This document shows, in pieces, positions 1 to 8,351 of a stretch of 56,097 nt of DNA. The notes below the pieces were generated by a model, which worked only from the letters and a program-made list of their open reading frames with translations, made no database searches and had not been told where the DNA came from. A program made the position numbers and the translations under genes. Numbering within the stretch: position 1 is the first letter of the stretch; each line of letters opens with the position of its first letter. This stretch comes from Ruminococcaceae bacterium UBA1767 (lineage in GTDB: Bacteria; Bacillota; Clostridia; Oscillospirales; Acutalibacteraceae). Where the stretch lies: the NCBI GenBank assembly GCA_002315505.1, contig DCGX01000046.1, forward strand, positions 1 to 56,097. Direction: 5' to 3'.

Positions 1-1421
1 ACAGTCACATCCTGCACATTATAGCCCGTTAAAGCAAAGAGAGATGCCAATGTTTTTTCAACAGGATTGAAGCGGCAAATTTCGGTTTGCGTACCTCGCC
101 TTAGCGCAATCAAATATAACGCATCACCGTTGGGGGTTTCAAAAAGGGAAAATTTGTCAAAACGCTTGTCAACGGTGTTTGCAACAGCGGTAAACAGAGC
201 TTTTTCATCCGCCGTGATTTCCCGGTCAATCATCTCGCCCGACAGGGAAACAAAAGCGATTTTATTTACGGTAAGCTTGTCTTTTTCGGCGTTAACGGAT
301 TGAAAAGTAAAGCAATCGGGAGCAGCATCCAAGCCATTATAGGAGCCGAATGGCTCTGTTACCGGCACTTCCGTAATTTCACCGCTTCGGTTGGCGATAA
401 AGCAATGCAGCTTGCCCTCGTTGTCGGTGGCCATTACTTGCACACCTGACAGCAACACATTGTTACCTTGCTCGGCAGACTTATCTTTTCGGTTGAAAGT
501 AAAGCAAACTGCAACAGCAATTGACGCAATAATTGCAGCAATAATAATCCAAAGAGCAGGTTTTTTATAACTGAGAGCAGATTTTATTCTCTGCTTGACA
601 CCCGTTTCACCAAATGCAACAGGGCAAACGGTAATCATTTTTGTTTGCTTACTGCAATCAAGAAGGATCTGAGAATAATCTGCTTTTTCTTCTTTTGTCA
701 TATTGCGAATTACTTTTTCGTCACAGGCGAGCTCAATATCACGGCAAAGAAGGATATATGCAACCCAGATTACGGGATTAAACCAGTAGACTGACAGAAT
801 CAGATATCCGAGAGGTTTCCACCAATGATCTTTGCGCTTGATGTGTGCCATTTCGTGGGCAACTATCGGTTCAAGTTTAGTATCATCAAAATCAGACGGA
901 ATAAATATCTTCGGCTTAATTATGCCGAGGATAAAAGGTGTGTTGATATTATCACAGATATTATATCCGTTTATGTTAAAAGAAGCTTTTGTTTTAACAT
1001 ATATGCGTACATAACTTATTGTTGCAAAAATAATCATTGCGGCAAATCCGACAGACCAAACCGAACACAATAAAGAGAGCATTATTTGCCCGGAGAATGA
1101 AGAGTTTTCGACCGCTGTGGGGGCAAAATTACTGACTACAGTCGCAGCAGCATTATCAACGACTTGCTGAACTTGATTGTTGGAAAACACAAGTTTTGTT
1201 CCGTCTGAGGTAAGACTAACCGCATTTTTTGCCGGCAAAAGACCGATTATGCTTTCAAAAGAAAATGGAATCATCAATTTCAATCCGGCTAATCCCCATA
1301 TTGCACAAGTAATCCATTTGGGAGCCTTCCTGAAAATCAGCCTGAAAATGCAGATTATGCAGACAAGAATGCTTGCTTCAATGCTCATATTGAAAATAGT
1401 TGTCAAAATATGAGGATTCAT
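1..1421 (-). CDS. BlaR1/MecR1-like M56 family membrane metalloprotease (partial, runs off the left edge)
   Basis: The M56 family senses a signal outside the cell and cleaves or inactivates a BlaI-type repressor inside it. Reading leftward from ATG 1421, the frame stays open to base 1, giving at least 473 residues. Hydrophobic segments occupy the N-terminal part. The zinc motif HEMAH is at residues 189-193, followed by the helix ELACDEK that supplies the third ligand in this family. A further membrane segment near residue 280 leads into a C-terminal extracellular domain. The visible part of that domain does not resemble a penicillin-binding transpeptidase domain, so the signal need not be a beta-lactam. 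A GGAGGT ribosome site lies 8 nt before the ATG, and the start is 2 nt after the repressor stop, so the pair is one operon. Confidence 0.85.
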   Translation of the reverse strand, partial: MNPHILTTIFNMSIEASILVCIICIFRLIFRKAPKWITCAIWGLAGLKLMIPFSFESIIGLLPAKNAVSLTSDGTKLVFSNNQVQQVVDNAAATVVSNFAPTAVENSSFSGQIMLSLLCSVWSVGFAAMIIFATISYVRIYVKTKASFNINGYNICDNINTPFILGIIKPKIFIPSDFDDTKLEPIVAHEMAHIKRKDHWWKPLGYLILSVYWFNPVIWVAYILLCRDIELACDEKVIRNMTKEEKADYSQILLDCSKQTKMITVCPVAFGETGVKQRIKSALSYKKPALWIIIAAIIASIAVAVCFTFNRKDKSAEQGNNVLLSGVQVMATDNEGKLHCFIANRSGEITEVPVTEPFGSYNGLDAAPDCFTFQSVNAEKDKLTVNKIAFVSLSGEMIDREITADEKALFTAVANTVDKRFDKFSLFETPNGDALYLIALRRGTQTEICRFNPVEKTLASLFALTGYNVQDVT

Positions 1422-1423
1422 GA

Positions 1424-1789
1424 TTATACCTCCTTGCGAAAAGAATCAATCATTCTCTGTATTTCATCAATTTCTTTTTTATTAAGTTTTTTCCCCGAAG
1501 TAAATGCAGCGAGAAAAGCCGGAAGAGAACCGTCAAATGATTCAGCCACATATTCACGGCTCTGCTTACCGTAGAAATCATTTCTTGATATCTGCGATGA
1601 AACAATTCCGTTTTCGTTTTTGAATATACCCTTTTCACAAAGACGGCGCAAAACGGTATACATTGTTGATTTTTTCCAGTTAAGAGCATTCTCACATTTT
1701 TTTACAAGGTCGGGTGATGCTATGGGTTCATTTTCCCAGATAATATCTGCAAACTTCGCCTCAACAACTCCGATATGAAAATCGGTCAT
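1424..1789 (-). CDS. BlaI/MecI family transcriptional repressor
   Basis: This is a winged-helix repressor of 121 residues, the usual length for BlaI/MecI. The segment from EAKFADIIWENEP through TVLRRLCEKGIF matches the DNA-binding half (VMxxLW, then the TVxTLLxRLxxKG recognition region). The C-terminal helices are the dimerisation and protease-cleavage part. I start it at 1789, where ATG follows AAAGGAG with good spacing. An ATG at 1816 is in frame but lies inside the operator and has no ribosome site. It is co-transcribed with the M56 protease immediately downstream, the standard repressor-antirepressor pair. It should repress its own operon through the two operators at 1809-1845 and be released when the protease is activated. 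Confidence 0.88.
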   Translation of the reverse strand: MTDFHIGVVEAKFADIIWENEPIASPDLVKKCENALNWKKSTMYTVLRRLCEKGIFKNENGIVSSQISRNDFYGKQSREYVAESFDGSLPAFLAAFTSGKKLNKKEIDEIQRMIDSFRKEV

Positions 1790-1808
1790 ATTAACCACTC
1801 CTTTCAGA

Positions 1809-1859
1809 CTACACATTGTAGACTGATATCAGTTTACACTATGTAGACCGATTTGTCAA
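1809..1859 (-). promoter_or_regulatory. Promoter and double BlaI-type operator of the repressor-protease operon
   Basis: On the minus strand, -35 TTGACA (1854-1859) and -10 TAAACT (1831-1836) are 17 nt apart. Two palindromes of the TACA-TGTA type used by BlaI/MecI are present. One is CTACACATTGTAG at 1809-1821, just downstream of the -10. The other is TACACTATGTA at 1835-1845, between the two promoter boxes. Occupation of either would block RNA polymerase. The boxes and palindromes are seen; binding by the adjacent repressor is inferred. Confidence 0.8.
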
Positions 1860-1894
1860 GTATAATTTTAAAATCTTTTGAAAATGAATCTAAA

Positions 1895-1924
1895 TAAAAA
1901 AGCAACCCGTATTTTACGGATTGC
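1895..1924 (-). terminator. Rho-independent terminator of the ABC transporter operon
   Basis: Read on the minus strand, GCAATCCGT and ACGGGTTGC form a 9-bp stem with one mismatch around an AAAAT loop, followed at once by TTTTTT. It lies about 110 nt past the stop of the secreted protein gene that ends at 2033, so it closes the leftward operon. Confidence 0.75.
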
Positions 1925-2032
1925 AAATCATGTTTTATTGTGACTCGATAAACCGGTAGTTATACTCTATATTCAAATATCTTATTTTTAAAATGTGGTG
2001 CCGATTAGGACCAACACCACATTGAAAATTAT

Positions 2033-2953
2033 TTATAACCTTTGTTCGTCTTGTTTTCTCTGTTTTTTTGAATATACTGCAATCGGTATTGCAGCTCCTA
2101 TGCCGCCACCGAGGATTATGCCGCCGAGGAGGAACAGCCACCACTGCGGATTTTTCTTTTCCTCCGTTTTTGTTTCGAGCTTTTCTTCTTCAATTTTTTT
2201 CTCGATTACAGTTGAAACATCCTGCTCTTTTGTGTATTTCTTTCCGAAGCAGTCTTCATACGAAAAGATTATTTTACCTTTTATTTCACCGAGTTTTTCT
2301 TTTGTTACATTGAGATTTATGCTGCACTGTCTGCTCTCTCCGACGGGAATTATTCCCGCAAAAGCCGTTCCACCTGAGGTAAGTCCGTCAATCTCACAAT
2401 CAACTTTTACGTTTGAAATTTCACTTTTGCCCGTGTTCATCAGATTGATGCTCAGCGAAATTGTTTCACCCTGAACAGTCTTTTTCGGAAGAACGGCATT
2501 TGAAAAATCAAGATTTACCGCCTGCTTCACATCAGCAAAAATCGAAGCGTTGGCTGAGTACGGCGTACCGTTTTTGTCTTCGTATTCGGCGGAAAAAGTC
2601 AGCTCGTGCCTGCCCTCTCTTGCGGAGTGAATTGCAGTAAGATTTGTTTTCCAAATGTATGTATTTCCTGCGACAATCGAATCAATAAATACCGTTCCCA
2701 TTCCGTCGGGCACTAATTCTTTTTCACCGTCCGAAAGTGTGAAAAGAATATTTTTTACCGCTTTCTTGCTGCTTGTGTTTTTAACGGTTATCGTAAGCTG
2801 TGATTTTTTGCCGGGAGTAATGCTGTCGATTTTATAATCGGTTACCATAATCCTCGGCGTGGAGTTGTCTTCGGTTTTTTCCTCCGCAAAAGCGCAGAGA
2901 GAAAAGCCGAAAGCCAAAATGAAACACAGAATTGAAACTATTATTTTTTTCAT
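2033..2953 (-). CDS. Secreted membrane-anchored protein with CARDB-like repeats, ABC transporter accessory
   Basis: The protein has 306 residues. Residues 1-23 form a signal peptide (MKKI, hydrophobic core, AFAEE). About residues 35-250 hold two beta-rich segments typical of adhesion or CARDB-like Ig folds (for example SQLTITVKNTSSKKAV and TISLSINLMNTGKSEI). A Glu/Lys-rich linker, one membrane helix around residues 268-291 and a short basic tail follow. It probably sits outside the cell, anchored by the C-terminal helix. It follows the permease by 9 nt as the last gene of the operon, so it is likely an accessory or substrate-binding component. I do not recognise a named family and infer the role from context. 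Confidence 0.7.
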   Translation of the reverse strand: MKKIIVSILCFILAFGFSLCAFAEEKTEDNSTPRIMVTDYKIDSITPGKKSQLTITVKNTSSKKAVKNILFTLSDGEKELVPDGMGTVFIDSIVAGNTYIWKTNLTAIHSAREGRHELTFSAEYEDKNGTPYSANASIFADVKQAVNLDFSNAVLPKKTVQGETISLSINLMNTGKSEISNVKVDCEIDGLTSGGTAFAGIIPVGESRQCSINLNVTKEKLGEIKGKIIFSYEDCFGKKYTKEQDVSTVIEKKIEEEKLETKTEEKKNPQWWLFLLGGIILGGGIGAAIPIAVYSKKQRKQDEQRL

Positions 2954-2962
2954 AAAATCACC

Positions 2963-3976
2963 TCACAGCTCACGGATGTTATCGACAATGCTTGATTTTG
3001 TCTGCTTTTTAATCTGCGAATAAAGATTGACAGCGCAGATTATGAATATCACGGCGCAGACGGCAAGGGGAATCCATATATTAAAGCTGAATACTGTGTC
3101 TTCTCCTGCTATTTTTTCATAGATTTTTATACCTAAAATACCGAGAGCATAGATTGAAAATCCGCTGACAAGACCTATGCCGAACATTGAAAGAAGCTGA
3201 AGAATATATGATTTTGTCAGTTCCGAAACAGATGCACCCACAGCACGGAGAGTACCGATTTCCTTTTTGCTTTCTCTTATTCTCGCGGTCAGAGCGTTAT
3301 TGATAAGGCTTGTGCAGATTGTCGCCATAAGCAGAATTACAGATATGAGTGATATTAAGAGAGTTCGGTATGAGTTTTGTTCCTCCTGCTTTATCTGATA
3401 TGTTGAGCTGTAAAGCCCGTCTGTGCCCGAAACTATCGGGTCAATTATTTTGCATACGCTTTCGTCAATTTCGGCGGTACATTCGGCATTAAGATAAACA
3501 TTAACCTCGGTGTAGCAGCTTTCTTTTCCGATTGTTCTGAAGCCCTGATTTGTTGTGATGATTCCGAGAGAAGCTCCGTCGGGGCGCTTATCAATAATCG
3601 CGCCGATTTTTACTTTTCTGCTTGGTCTTTCCGTATAATCCTGCGAAAAAACTTTATCCGCAGGGACGCCCTCCGGGTCGTTACAGTTATTGAAAAGCAT
3701 CGAAACTTCGATTTCGTCGCCCACCTTCAAATCAAGGTCTGCGCTGTCAACAAGGGTATATTTAGAATCTTTATTGCTTGTCAGCCTTTTGGCGTTTGAT
3801 TTGCCGTTCTTGTCAAGAGGGAGAATCAAATGGCTGACATTTAAGCCTAAATCATATTTTTCCTGCTCAAAGAAAAGACCGATTTTGCTCGGCGCTTCAA
3901 GGATTACCTCCTCGCCGCTGTTTATTTTGTCAATATTGATTCTGCCTGCGACAACCTTTTTCTGCAAAGCTTCCAC
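2963..3976 (-). CDS. FtsX-type permease, C-terminal part cut off by an in-frame stop
   Basis: This 337-residue frame is the second half of the permease encoded just upstream. It continues the second extracellular domain and ends with three membrane segments (around TLLISLISVILLMATICTSL, LLSMFGIGLVSGFSIYALG and IWIPLAVCAVIFIICAVNL). The EIGTLRAVGAS loop between the first two is a hallmark of the FtsX/MacB permease domain. It is in the same frame as the upstream half. Only a TAA at 3992-3994 separates them, followed by five sense codons and then GTG 3976. GAAGG just before that GTG could allow re-initiation. The locus is therefore either a split two-subunit permease, a decayed gene or a sequencing error. 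Confidence 0.65.
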   Translation of the reverse strand: MEALQKKVVAGRINIDKINSGEEVILEAPSKIGLFFEQEKYDLGLNVSHLILPLDKNGKSNAKRLTSNKDSKYTLVDSADLDLKVGDEIEVSMLFNNCNDPEGVPADKVFSQDYTERPSRKVKIGAIIDKRPDGASLGIITTNQGFRTIGKESCYTEVNVYLNAECTAEIDESVCKIIDPIVSGTDGLYSSTYQIKQEEQNSYRTLLISLISVILLMATICTSLINNALTARIRESKKEIGTLRAVGASVSELTKSYILQLLSMFGIGLVSGFSIYALGILGIKIYEKIAGEDTVFSFNIWIPLAVCAVIFIICAVNLYSQIKKQTKSSIVDNIREL

Positions 3977-3991
3977 ATAGCCTTCTTCGTA

Positions 3992-5818
3992 TTAGTTTAT
4001 GCTCGCTTCGGCAAATTCGCCCTCGAGGTTGAACGCTTTTCTGTAATCATCTTTTGCTGTGTTTTTGCCGTAGTTGTCATCGTATTGAACAGACGGGTCG
4101 CCCGAGCGGACATTCTGCAAATCCTCAAGGCGAAGCTGCTCTAAAATATCAAGATAATTTTCTTTGGTAAAGTCGCAGTAATCATTATGACCGCCCACAA
4201 AGGAGCTTGATATATAATTGCCTGAATCGGCGAGCTTCAAATAGTCAGACGCTCTATCTATGCTCACAACTGCTCTGCGGCATTCATGACCCGAAATGCT
4301 TCTGACATAAGGCGAGCATAAAATATCGTTGACGCTGTTCGGGCTGACGCCCATTTCTCTTTCGGCTTTTTTGAGATTTGTGTAGGAATAAAAATAGCTG
4401 TCGCCGAGATAAATCTGATAATCACCTTTTCTCTCAAAAGTATCGTTTTTAATGTACTCCGCTGCGGCGAAGCCTGCGCCCGAAATGAGAATGCAGACAA
4501 CAAGAATTATGCTCACGGCGGCTGTTCTGCCCTTGCTGAAGGTCATATTCCTTTTTGAAAGGAGCTTCGGCATTGAAAACTCTTTCTGCGAGTTTATTTT
4601 TCTGTTTTTCATTCTGCGGGTCATGTCGATATTTCTGACAGCCTGCATGGGCGCGATTTTTGTGGCTCTCAGAAGCGGAATCAGTGCCGCCGTCATAACG
4701 CAGATTATAGAGAACGCCGCGCCGATTATGAGCATTTTCCAATCAGGGAAAAACATCATGTCTCCGCCGATGATTTTAACTAAAAGCTTTGTGCCGAAGA
4801 ACGATATGATAAGGCTCACGGGTGTGCAGATAAGTGAGAGAATGAGAGCCTCTCTGCCGTAGATTTTTATTATCTGCTGCCTTGTTGTGCCGAGGGCGCG
4901 CAGGAAGCCTATCTGCTTTTTGCGTTCGAGCAGATTGGCATTGAACGCGTTGACAATACCCACGCACGAAACGAGCATAAGCATTACAGACAGTATAGCC
5001 GCTGTTTTGTTTGAGGTTGATAAATCGTGCGTACCCATGGCGTAGGGGAAAAGAATTTCAACATATCTCATGTGTGCTCCCATATCAAGAAATGAATGTG
5101 ATTTGTAAAAATTGTAAAGCTTATCGTAGCAGGTATCATTTTTCAGAAAAGCGGCGCTGTATTTAACAAACGTGATTCTCTGCGCTTTGCCGCCTGCTTC
5201 AACGGTTTCTTTTTCGCTGACGAACGCGGCAGGCAGAAGCGGACTGTTCACAGTAGAACGGGCAATATAATTCCTGCGGTTGCCGATTATTCCCGTAAGA
5301 GTGTATGTCTTTTTAACGGTTTCGGTCAGATATTCATTACCCGATTGAATTTTCAGATTCAGCGTGATTTTATCGCCGACCGCGGCTTTCAGCTTCATTC
5401 GCACGGCGGCGTCTTCTTCAAGCGCGATTTCGCCTGCGTTTTCGGGGTATCTGCCCTCAATAACGCGGGTGTAATACATCTCGTTTGCTTCTTCGCTCAT
5501 CTTTGCAACAGATGTGCCTGCTGTTTCATCTTCCGAGAATAAAAAGCCTAAATTTTCGCCGTCGGCATAGTCGGTAATATCAAGCGACTCAATGCCATCC
5601 TTCAGCGTGTCGTCGGTCATGCCGAAGAAGATTTCATTCTGATAGCCGTTCTGCTGATATGTAATGTCCTTAATACCCTTTGAAATGCTCGATGTAAGGA
5701 ACATTGAGCCCGAGGAAAAAACCATGGCGAGAATTATGCCGACTATCATTAAAGCATACTGCTTTTTTCTTGTTTTCAGGTTTCCGAAAGCGAGGGTGTT
5801 TACGGTTGGCATCTTCAT
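3992..5818 (-). CDS. ABC transporter FtsX/MacB-type permease, N-terminal part (ends at in-frame TAA)
   Basis: The frame gives 608 residues. TM1 is near residues 20-45. A large extracellular domain follows, then three membrane segments at about 275-300, 320-345 and 355-385. The loop QIGFLRALGTTRQQI is the FtsX signature. The segment MPKLLSKRNMTFSKGR starts a second FtsX repeat with TM5 near residue 435. Its second extracellular domain is interrupted by the TAA at 3992. Full-length relatives with this architecture have about 900-950 residues and eight helices, which equals this frame plus 2963-3976. The start ATG at 5818 overlaps the ATPase stop as ATGA, implying coupling. Together with the ATPase it probably moves or senses a peptide or lipid-like substrate, by analogy with Bce and Mac transporters. 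Confidence 0.75.
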   Translation of the reverse strand: MKMPTVNTLAFGNLKTRKKQYALMIVGIILAMVFSSGSMFLTSSISKGIKDITYQQNGYQNEIFFGMTDDTLKDGIESLDITDYADGENLGFLFSEDETAGTSVAKMSEEANEMYYTRVIEGRYPENAGEIALEEDAAVRMKLKAAVGDKITLNLKIQSGNEYLTETVKKTYTLTGIIGNRRNYIARSTVNSPLLPAAFVSEKETVEAGGKAQRITFVKYSAAFLKNDTCYDKLYNFYKSHSFLDMGAHMRYVEILFPYAMGTHDLSTSNKTAAILSVMLMLVSCVGIVNAFNANLLERKKQIGFLRALGTTRQQIIKIYGREALILSLICTPVSLIISFFGTKLLVKIIGGDMMFFPDWKMLIIGAAFSIICVMTAALIPLLRATKIAPMQAVRNIDMTRRMKNRKINSQKEFSMPKLLSKRNMTFSKGRTAAVSIILVVCILISGAGFAAAEYIKNDTFERKGDYQIYLGDSYFYSYTNLKKAEREMGVSPNSVNDILCSPYVRSISGHECRRAVVSIDRASDYLKLADSGNYISSSFVGGHNDYCDFTKENYLDILEQLRLEDLQNVRSGDPSVQYDDNYGKNTAKDDYRKAFNLEGEFAEASIN

Positions 5819-6507
5819 TTTGATTCCGCCTCCGCTTTTGTGTCTCTGACTATTTTTCCGTCTTCAAGGGTGAGAATTCTGTCTGCCTGCTCGGCAACGG
5901 ATAAATCGTGAGTTACCATAATGAGAGTTATGCCGAATTCATGGCTGACATATTTAAGCAGAGATAAAACCTCTCTGCCTGTTTTACCGTCAAGGTTTCC
6001 CGTCGGCTCGTCGGCAAAAAGGATTGATGGTTTGTTTGCGATTGCGCGGGCAATTGCGATTCTCTGCTGCTGACCGCCCGAAAGCGCGGAGGGCAGGTGA
6101 GAAAGTCTGTCGCCGATATTCAGCACCTCGATTATTTTATTGATGTATTCCTCATCGGGCTTCTTTTTATCAAGCATAACGGGCAGAAGAATGTTTTCAT
6201 ATCCCGTCAGCTCCTGCACAAGATTGTATGACTGAAAAACAAAACCGAAGCGTCTGCGGCGAAGAATGGAAAGCTGATTGTCGTTGTATTTTTTGAGGCT
6301 TTCACCGTTATAAAAAATTTCTCCGCCTGTGGGATTTTCAAGGCTCGAGAGATTGTGAAGAAGCGTAGATTTTCCCGAACCCGAAGGGCCTGTAATCGCG
6401 ACAAATTCGCCCTGCTCAAATGAAAGAGAAATATCGTCGATTGCTTTTATAACGCCGTCACCCGAAAGGTATTCCTTTGTGAGATTTCTGCATTCAAGAA
6501 TTTTCAT
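5815..6507 (-). CDS. ABC transporter ATP-binding protein (LolD/MacB/BceA type)
   Basis: This is a 230-residue cytoplasmic ATPase. The Walker A motif GPSGSGKST is at residues 40-48, the signature motif is LSGGQQQRIAIARA, Walker B is ILFADEPTGNLD, and the switch histidine is in MVTHD. The DEPTGNLD form is typical of the MacB/LolD/BceA branch that pairs with FtsX-type permeases. I start at ATG 6507 because AAAGGAG precedes it at good distance. An upstream in-frame start would begin 15 residues earlier inside the promoter region. Its stop overlaps the permease start. A separate promoter with 11-bp spaced repeats lies just upstream, so it is probably switched on by the response regulator encoded at 7578-8240. 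Confidence 0.92.
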   Translation of the reverse strand: MKILECRNLTKEYLSGDGVIKAIDDISLSFEQGEFVAITGPSGSGKSTLLHNLSSLENPTGGEIFYNGESLKKYNDNQLSILRRRRFGFVFQSYNLVQELTGYENILLPVMLDKKKPDEEYINKIIEVLNIGDRLSHLPSALSGGQQQRIAIARAIANKPSILFADEPTGNLDGKTGREVLSLLKYVSHEFGITLIMVTHDLSVAEQADRILTLEDGKIVRDTKAEAESK

Positions 6508-6537
6508 TCTGTTCACTCCTTTGGTTTTATTGACCTC

Positions 6538-6591
6538 ATTATATAAAGTCAATCTTACGTTTCTCTTACTTTTATCTTAAGATTCCGTAAG
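6538..6591 (-). promoter_or_regulatory. Regulated promoter of the ABC transporter genes with 11-bp spaced half-sites
   Basis: On the minus strand a -10 TATAAT (6538-6543) has no good -35 box. Instead three half-sites precede it, GTAAGA (6553-6558), GTAAGA (6564-6569) and TTAAGA (6575-6580). They are spaced exactly 11 bp apart, with an opposed CTTAC at 6587-6591. Tandem half-sites one helical turn apart next to a -10 are typical for OmpR/PhoB-type activators. The same half-site CGTAAG occurs at the regulator's own promoter (8301-8316). Confidence 0.65.
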
Positions 6592-6672
6592 AATTTTTTA
6601 GTCGGGGCAACGGTTATCTTTATTTGACACGCTCTGCTCGAGCCGGAAAATTATTGCATTTTTAAACTTTTT

Positions 6673-7581
6673 TTATTCTGACTTTCTTATGCCGTCTATC
6701 ACGGGGAAACACATTGTAATTTTCAGTCCGTCCGCGGTATTTTCCACCGAAACAATTCCGTGATGCTTTTCGACAATTTCTTTTGTTATGGCAAGACCGA
6801 GACCTGTGCTGTTCGGATCAGCGTTTTCACTTCTGTAAAAACGGTTGAAAAGATTCGGCAAATCCTTCACATTCGCACCGCCGCCGTTATCTTCAAAAGA
6901 AACGCTGACCGAGCTTTCAGACGGCTCGATTTTTATTCTGATTCTGCCGTCGTTTTCTGTATGTTCGCAGGCGTTTTTGATTATGTTGCCGAATGCTTCA
7001 GAAAGCCATTCGCTGTCACAGCGCAGAGCGGCACAGCCGATTATATCAATTTGCTTTTCGGGATAAAGAGCCTTGAACTGTTCAGTGGTATCCTCAATAA
7101 TGTTTTCAATTTTATTATCGGTGAAATTCATTTCGTAGGCGTCGGCTTTCAGCTTCTGCAGACGGAGCAGATTATAAACAAGCTGTTCGGTTTTATCAAG
7201 AAGCTTAAGTTGCTTTTCACCGTTTTCCGTAGGATTATGTGCTTCATTCATTTCGCAGTAAAGACGGATTCCCGCAAGCGGAGTTTTAAGCTGATGAGAA
7301 ACATCTGCTACGAACTGCGCGTTTTTTATGCTGTCTTTCTGATTATTCTGCCGCTGTAAATCAAGTGTGTCGCACAGGTCGGAAATATCATTGTGAAGCC
7401 GTGAAAAAGAATTGTCAGCAGTGTCAAAATGTATCTTTTTGCCCGATTTCAGATATTCCTCAATTTCATCTGAAAGCGTTTCAACAGATTTGTGAGTTTT
7501 ATTGTATTTTATAATCGGCACAATACATAAAGCCAAAAGCAGCGCCGATAAAATGAGGAGGATTATTTCAAGCGTGGTCAT
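6673..7581 (-). CDS. Sensor histidine kinase without an obvious extracellular sensor domain
   Basis: The protein has 302 residues. One N-terminal membrane helix (about 5-25) is followed directly by a short linker and the HisKA domain with H96 in DVSHQLKTPLAG. The ATPase domain shows the N box NIIKNACEH, the G1 box DNGGG, the F box FNRFYR and the G2 box STGLGLAI. With a single helix and no extracellular loop, it probably senses through a partner protein, as kinases linked to ABC transporters do. It overlaps the regulator stop by 4 nt. Its partner should be the regulator at 7578-8240. Confidence 0.9.
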   Translation of the reverse strand: MTTLEIILLILSALLLALCIVPIIKYNKTHKSVETLSDEIEEYLKSGKKIHFDTADNSFSRLHNDISDLCDTLDLQRQNNQKDSIKNAQFVADVSHQLKTPLAGIRLYCEMNEAHNPTENGEKQLKLLDKTEQLVYNLLRLQKLKADAYEMNFTDNKIENIIEDTTEQFKALYPEKQIDIIGCAALRCDSEWLSEAFGNIIKNACEHTENDGRIRIKIEPSESSVSVSFEDNGGGANVKDLPNLFNRFYRSENADPNSTGLGLAITKEIVEKHHGIVSVENTADGLKITMCFPVIDGIRKSE

Positions 7582-8240
7582 CGTTTATCCTCCCATCTGT
7601 AACCGACTCCGCGGATTGTTGAAAGCTTTGAGGTGCCGATTTTTTCACGCAGGCGGCTGATGTGAACGGAAAGCGTGTTGTCATCAATAAAATTGCCGTC
7701 GCAGTCCCATATTGAAGAAAGAAGACTGCCGCGTGTTACTACAATGCCCGCGTTTCTTATAAGCGTTGACAAAATCTGAAATTCGGTTGGAGTGAGAAAA
7801 ACTGTTTCCTCGTTTTTCTTAACTATCATTTTGTTCATATCAACATAGAGTCCGTCAGCTTCATATATACTTGACGGATTGCGCCGAAGCAGAGCACGGA
7901 TTCTCGAAAGCAGAACTTTTATGCCGAACGGTTTTGTAACGTAATCGTCAGCACCTGAATCAAGTCCCGTAACAATCTCGTTTTCGTCGTCGCAGGCTGT
8001 GAGGAAAAGAACAGGCATGGTTTTCCCGTCAGCTCTGATTTCACGGCAGATGTCAAGACCGCTGCCGTCGGGCAGACGAACGTCAAGAATAACAAGGTCA
8101 AAGTCTGTCATATTCAGATATGTTTTTGCTTTATTTGCGTTTTCCGCCGCAGTTATTTTGTAGCTTTCATTTGTGAGAAGCTCAATAAGCCCCTCGCGTA
8201 GAAAAGTATCATCTTCAACAAGTAAAATATTCGCGCTCAT
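7578..8240 (-). CDS. OmpR/PhoB-family response regulator
   Basis: The protein has 220 residues. The receiver domain (1-120) contains the acidic pair E9-D10-D11, phospho-acceptor D53 in LVILDVRLPDGSG, a conserved threonine in FLTACD, and the lysine in YVTKPF. The C-terminal winged-helix domain includes LTPTEFQILSTLIRNAG, DDNTLSVHISRLREKI and IRGVGYRW, the trans_reg_C signature. It is first in its operon. Its promoter at 8262-8316 carries the same CGTAAG half-sites as the ABC promoter, so it likely activates both. Confidence 0.93.
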   Translation of the reverse strand: MSANILLVEDDTFLREGLIELLTNESYKITAAENANKAKTYLNMTDFDLVILDVRLPDGSGLDICREIRADGKTMPVLFLTACDDENEIVTGLDSGADDYVTKPFGIKVLLSRIRALLRRNPSSIYEADGLYVDMNKMIVKKNEETVFLTPTEFQILSTLIRNAGIVVTRGSLLSSIWDCDGNFIDDNTLSVHISRLREKIGTSKLSTIRGVGYRWEDKR

Positions 8241-8261
8241 TCAATCACCGCCTTCGGCTTA

Positions 8262-8316
8262 ATTATATCATAATGAAAAAGGTGCTTCAACGGTTTCAGT
8301 CTTACGATATCGTAAG
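8262..8316 (-). promoter_or_regulatory. Promoter of the two-component operon with a CTTACGATATCGTAAG palindrome
   Basis: On the minus strand -35 TTGAAG (8285-8290) and -10 TATAAT (8262-8267) are separated by 17 nt. A perfect 16-bp palindrome lies upstream at 8301-8316 and contains the GTAAG half-site found before the ABC genes. Autoregulation is inferred. Confidence 0.7.
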
Positions 8317-8351
8317 AAAAAAACGGAATCAACTTTGTTATATATATTATT

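Noticed and set aside
1790..1816. Upstream ATG of the BlaI-type gene
   Set aside because: It lies within the operator and has no ribosome site; ATG 1789 has AAAGGAG.
6760..7359. 199-codon plus-strand frame opposite the histidine kinase
   Set aside because: The kinase on the minus strand has all expected boxes; the opposite frame shows no motif or ribosome site.
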